DNA from: Dinghuibacter sp035492835
GTDB lineage: Bacteria; Bacteroidota; Bacteroidia; Chitinophagales; Chitinophagaceae
Direction: 5' to 3'
DNA: 8,068 bases
NCBI RefSeq assembly: GCF_035492835.1
Contig: NZ_DATJIY010000033.1
Location: 1-8,068 of the forward strand
Each line of letters begins with the position of its first letter. Position 1 is the first letter of the stretch. This document shows, in pieces, positions 6,188 to 8,068 of the stretch. A program made the translations under genes and the position numbers. The notes below the pieces were generated by a model. It was not told the DNA's origin. It made no database searches and saw only the letters and a program-made list of their open reading frames with translations.

Positions 6188-7963
6188 ATGGATGTATGCC
6201 AGATCCTGGAAGGCTTACCCGACGCCGTTTTTCTACTTGACCGCAAAGGGAGCATCCGGCACACCAACGAAGCCGCCTCCAGGCTGTTGGGCAGACGGCC
6301 GGTGCCCGGCGAGCACCTTCCCCCGGAACAAACCGATTTCGTCCTGACGCGGCCGGACGGCAGCCAGCGCCTCGTACGACCGCATTCAAGACCGCTGCTG
6401 GCGCCCGACGGTTCCGTGTCCGGCGCGATCGTCACCCTGACGGACGTGACCGAACAAACCGACCGGGAAGCCAAAAGCGCCTGGCTGAGCGCGATCGTCG
6501 TTTCTTCCGAAGACGCCATCATCGGCAAAACGCTGGACGGGGTCGTGACCAGCTGGAACCAATCCGCCAGGCGTATTTTTGGCTATACGGCCGACGAGAT
6601 CGTCGGTCAGTCGATCCTCCTGCTCATCCCCGAAGACCGGTGGGACGAGGAACCGCTGATCCTGGACCGGATCCGGCGTGGTGAGCGGGTGGAGCACTTC
6701 GAAACCAAACGCCGCACCAAAGAGGGTCAGCTGCTGGATATTTCACTGACGATATCCCCCATACACGACAGCCAGGGGAATGTTATCGGCGTGTCCAAGA
6801 TCGCGCGCAACATCACCGAGCAAAAACGCATCGAGCGCACCTTCGCCGAGGAACGGGAGCGCAGCCGGATGGCCATCGCCGCCACGCGCATGGGCACCTG
6901 GGAATACGTGCTGACGGATAAAAGTTTCCATTGCTCCGACGAGACGCTCCACATCTGGGGCGCGCCCCTGACCCAGGCCACCAACGTGGCCTTCCTGCTG
7001 GATGGCGTCCACCCCGAGGACCGGGACCGTCTGATCGCGGAAGCCACGGCGGCCGTCCGGGATAAGAGCCAGCGGTTTTTTGACGCCGTTTTCCGCGTCA
7101 TACGAGCGGTCGACCGCGAGATATGCTGGGTGCGCGTCCAGGGACGGGTCTTTTTAGCCCAGGGGCAAAAACCGGACGCTTTTATCGGTACTGTCCTTGA
7201 CGTCACGGACGTCCACCGGGCCCATCAGTTGCTGGAAAAAACGGTGGCCGAACGCACCCGCGAGCTAACGGAGCTCAACCACCGCCTCCAGGAATCGAAC
7301 CAGGAGCTCGAACAGTTCGCCTACATCGCCAGTCACGACCTGCAGGAACCCTTACGGAAAATACAGGTGTTCTCCGAGATGGTCGAGGAGCGGCTCGCGG
7401 GCGAGACCCCGGAGGTAAAGGGCTACTTCGCGCGCGTCCGCGACGCCGCGGGCCGGATGTCGCGTCTCATCCGCGACGTGCTGGAATATTCCCGTGTTTC
7501 GGCCGGCGCCTCGCAGCTCGACAGTATCGACCTGAACGACCTGCTCCAGGAAGTCCTCGTCGCCCTGGAATGGCGCATCGCCGAAAAGGGCGCCCGCGTG
7601 GTGGCCGGCGACATCCCGCCCGTCCGCGGTATCCCCAGCCAGCTCCGCCAGCTGTTTCAAAACCTCATCAGCAACGCGCTCAAATTCTCCCGCGACGAGC
7701 CGGTGATTCGCATCACCGCCGAACGCGAACCGGGATTTGTCCGGTTGGCTTTTGCCGACAACGGGATCGGCTTCGAGCAGGAATATGCGGGCAAGATTTT
7801 TAAAATCTTCCAACGACTCAACCACCAGGAAGACTACCTGGGCTCCGGGATAGGGCTCGCCATCTGCAAGAAGATCGTAGACAACCACGGGGGCACGATT
7901 ACCGCCAGCGGTACCCCTGGGGAGGGGGCGATCTTCACGGTGACGCTGCCCGCCGCGGAATAG
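6188..7963 (+). CDS. Soluble PAS-domain sensor histidine kinase (three PAS, HisKA, HATPase)
   Basis: This 591-residue cytoplasmic kinase has no membrane segment. Domains in order: PAS 1 (about 1-90), which is short and lacks much of the usual central helices; PAS 2 (about 97-212), a full S-box with W-N-x-x-A-x-x-I-F-G-Y and a PAC end; PAS 3 (about 222-342) with H-P-E-D-R and G-T-V-L-D-V-T-D. A coiled coil at about 343-378 leads into HisKA, with phospho-acceptor H383 in S-H-D-L-Q-E-P-L-R-K. The ATPase domain has N box N496, G1 D-N-G-I-G-F (524-529), F box near 537-543 and G2 G-S-G-I-G-L (552-557), so all catalytic boxes are present. The H box resembles that of phytochrome-like kinases. No haem- or flavin-binding residue could be named, so the signal is unknown. 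The ATG at 6188 is preferred over a GTG at 6125, which would overlap the receiver gene by 47 bases and add 21 residues that resemble no PAS. Confidence 0.94.
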   Translation: MDVCQILEGLPDAVFLLDRKGSIRHTNEAASRLLGRRPVPGEHLPPEQTDFVLTRPDGSQRLVRPHSRPLLAPDGSVSGAIVTLTDVTEQTDREAKSAWLSAIVVSSEDAIIGKTLDGVVTSWNQSARRIFGYTADEIVGQSILLLIPEDRWDEEPLILDRIRRGERVEHFETKRRTKEGQLLDISLTISPIHDSQGNVIGVSKIARNITEQKRIERTFAEERERSRMAIAATRMGTWEYVLTDKSFHCSDETLHIWGAPLTQATNVAFLLDGVHPEDRDRLIAEATAAVRDKSQRFFDAVFRVIRAVDREICWVRVQGRVFLAQGQKPDAFIGTVLDVTDVHRAHQLLEKTVAERTRELTELNHRLQESNQELEQFAYIASHDLQEPLRKIQVFSEMVEERLAGETPEVKGYFARVRDAAGRMSRLIRDVLEYSRVSAGASQLDSIDLNDLLQEVLVALEWRIAEKGARVVAGDIPPVRGIPSQLRQLFQNLISNALKFSRDEPVIRITAEREPGFVRLAFADNGIGFEQEYAGKIFKIFQRLNHQEDYLGSGIGLAICKKIVDNHGGTITASGTPGEGAIFTVTLPAAE

Positions 7964-8024
7964 ATCCTGCCTTGTGCCCCGGCCTTTTGGGTTGCCGGCC
8001 AGGCGGAGCGGGGTGGGATGCCTC

Positions 8025-8068
8025 TTTTACCCCGTTTTGGCGAAACTTTTCGCCAAAACGGGGTAAAA
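8025..8068. terminator. Perfect 21-bp inverted repeat, probable bidirectional rho-independent terminator
   Basis: The left arm 8025-8045 and right arm 8048-8068 are exact reverse complements separated by two bases (CT). Each outer end is T4/A4 next to a C4G/CG4 core, and the innermost pairs are A3/T3, so the likely RNA hairpin has a loop of about 4-8 bases. It lies 61 bases after the kinase stop, the right place to end the receiver-kinase operon. Its symmetry would also suit a gene converging from the right. Because the arm ends on the last base of the window, any U-tract beyond it cannot be seen. Confidence 0.6.

Noticed and set aside
5695..6528. Minus-strand open frame of 277 codons across the receiver and kinase start
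   Set aside because: It runs antisense to clear receiver and PAS coding sequence and has no recognisable family.
7979..7998. CCGGC/GCCGG hairpin after the kinase stop
   Set aside because: Five base pairs around a ten-base loop are expected by chance in GC-rich DNA; the 44-base palindrome downstream is the better terminator.

Overview
The window looks like a GC-rich chromosomal segment from a member of the Bacteroidota, most likely Chitinophagaceae or a close relative. This rests on protein style: a Ku/LigD pair with a PE-ligase-polymerase LigD, a small Bacteroidota-type 'DQDFPGFPHG' protein, a DUF2383 four-helix protein, a stand-alone receiver next to a PAS kinase, and start codons that mostly lack a Shine-Dalgarno sequence. 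The genus is inference. No tRNA, rRNA, CRISPR array, IS element or phage gene was found, and no stretch over about 110 bases is left without a gene.

Layout. (1) Bases 1-1262, minus strand: a MauG/CcpA-type di-heme cytochrome c protein (303-1262), whose stop overlaps the start of a truncated secreted protein (1-306) that resembles the N-terminus of molybdopterin-domain oxidoreductases. Both are exported redox proteins and the ATGA overlap implies translational coupling. (2) Bases 1302-5086: a bacterial non-homologous end-joining locus. Ku (1302-2102) and the three-domain LigD (2327-5086) lie on the minus strand. Between them, on the opposite strand, is a small hydrophilic gene (2191-2349) that overlaps the ligD 3' end tail to tail. 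(3) Bases 5195-5647, plus strand: a DUF2383/PA2169-like four-helix-bundle protein, divergent from ligD. (4) Bases 5716-7963, plus strand: a two-component pair made of a single-domain receiver and a soluble triple-PAS histidine kinase. (5) The last 44 bases form a perfect 21-bp inverted repeat that looks like a strong, probably bidirectional, terminator and stops exactly at the window edge.

How they work together. Ku binds DNA ends and recruits LigD, which processes, fills and seals them. The DUF2383 protein has a stress-type character and shares a 108-base divergent intergenic region with ligD, so co-expression is possible but unproven. The receiver and kinase probably form one phosphorelay operon. 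The redox pair follows ku by 39 bases and may be read through from it, although a functional link to DNA repair is not evident.

The main points of interest are the opposite-strand small gene inside the Ku-LigD locus, the MauG-like tyrosine in the di-heme protein, the low-complexity basic insertions in LigD, and the terminal palindrome. I did not find convincing evidence of a wholly new system.
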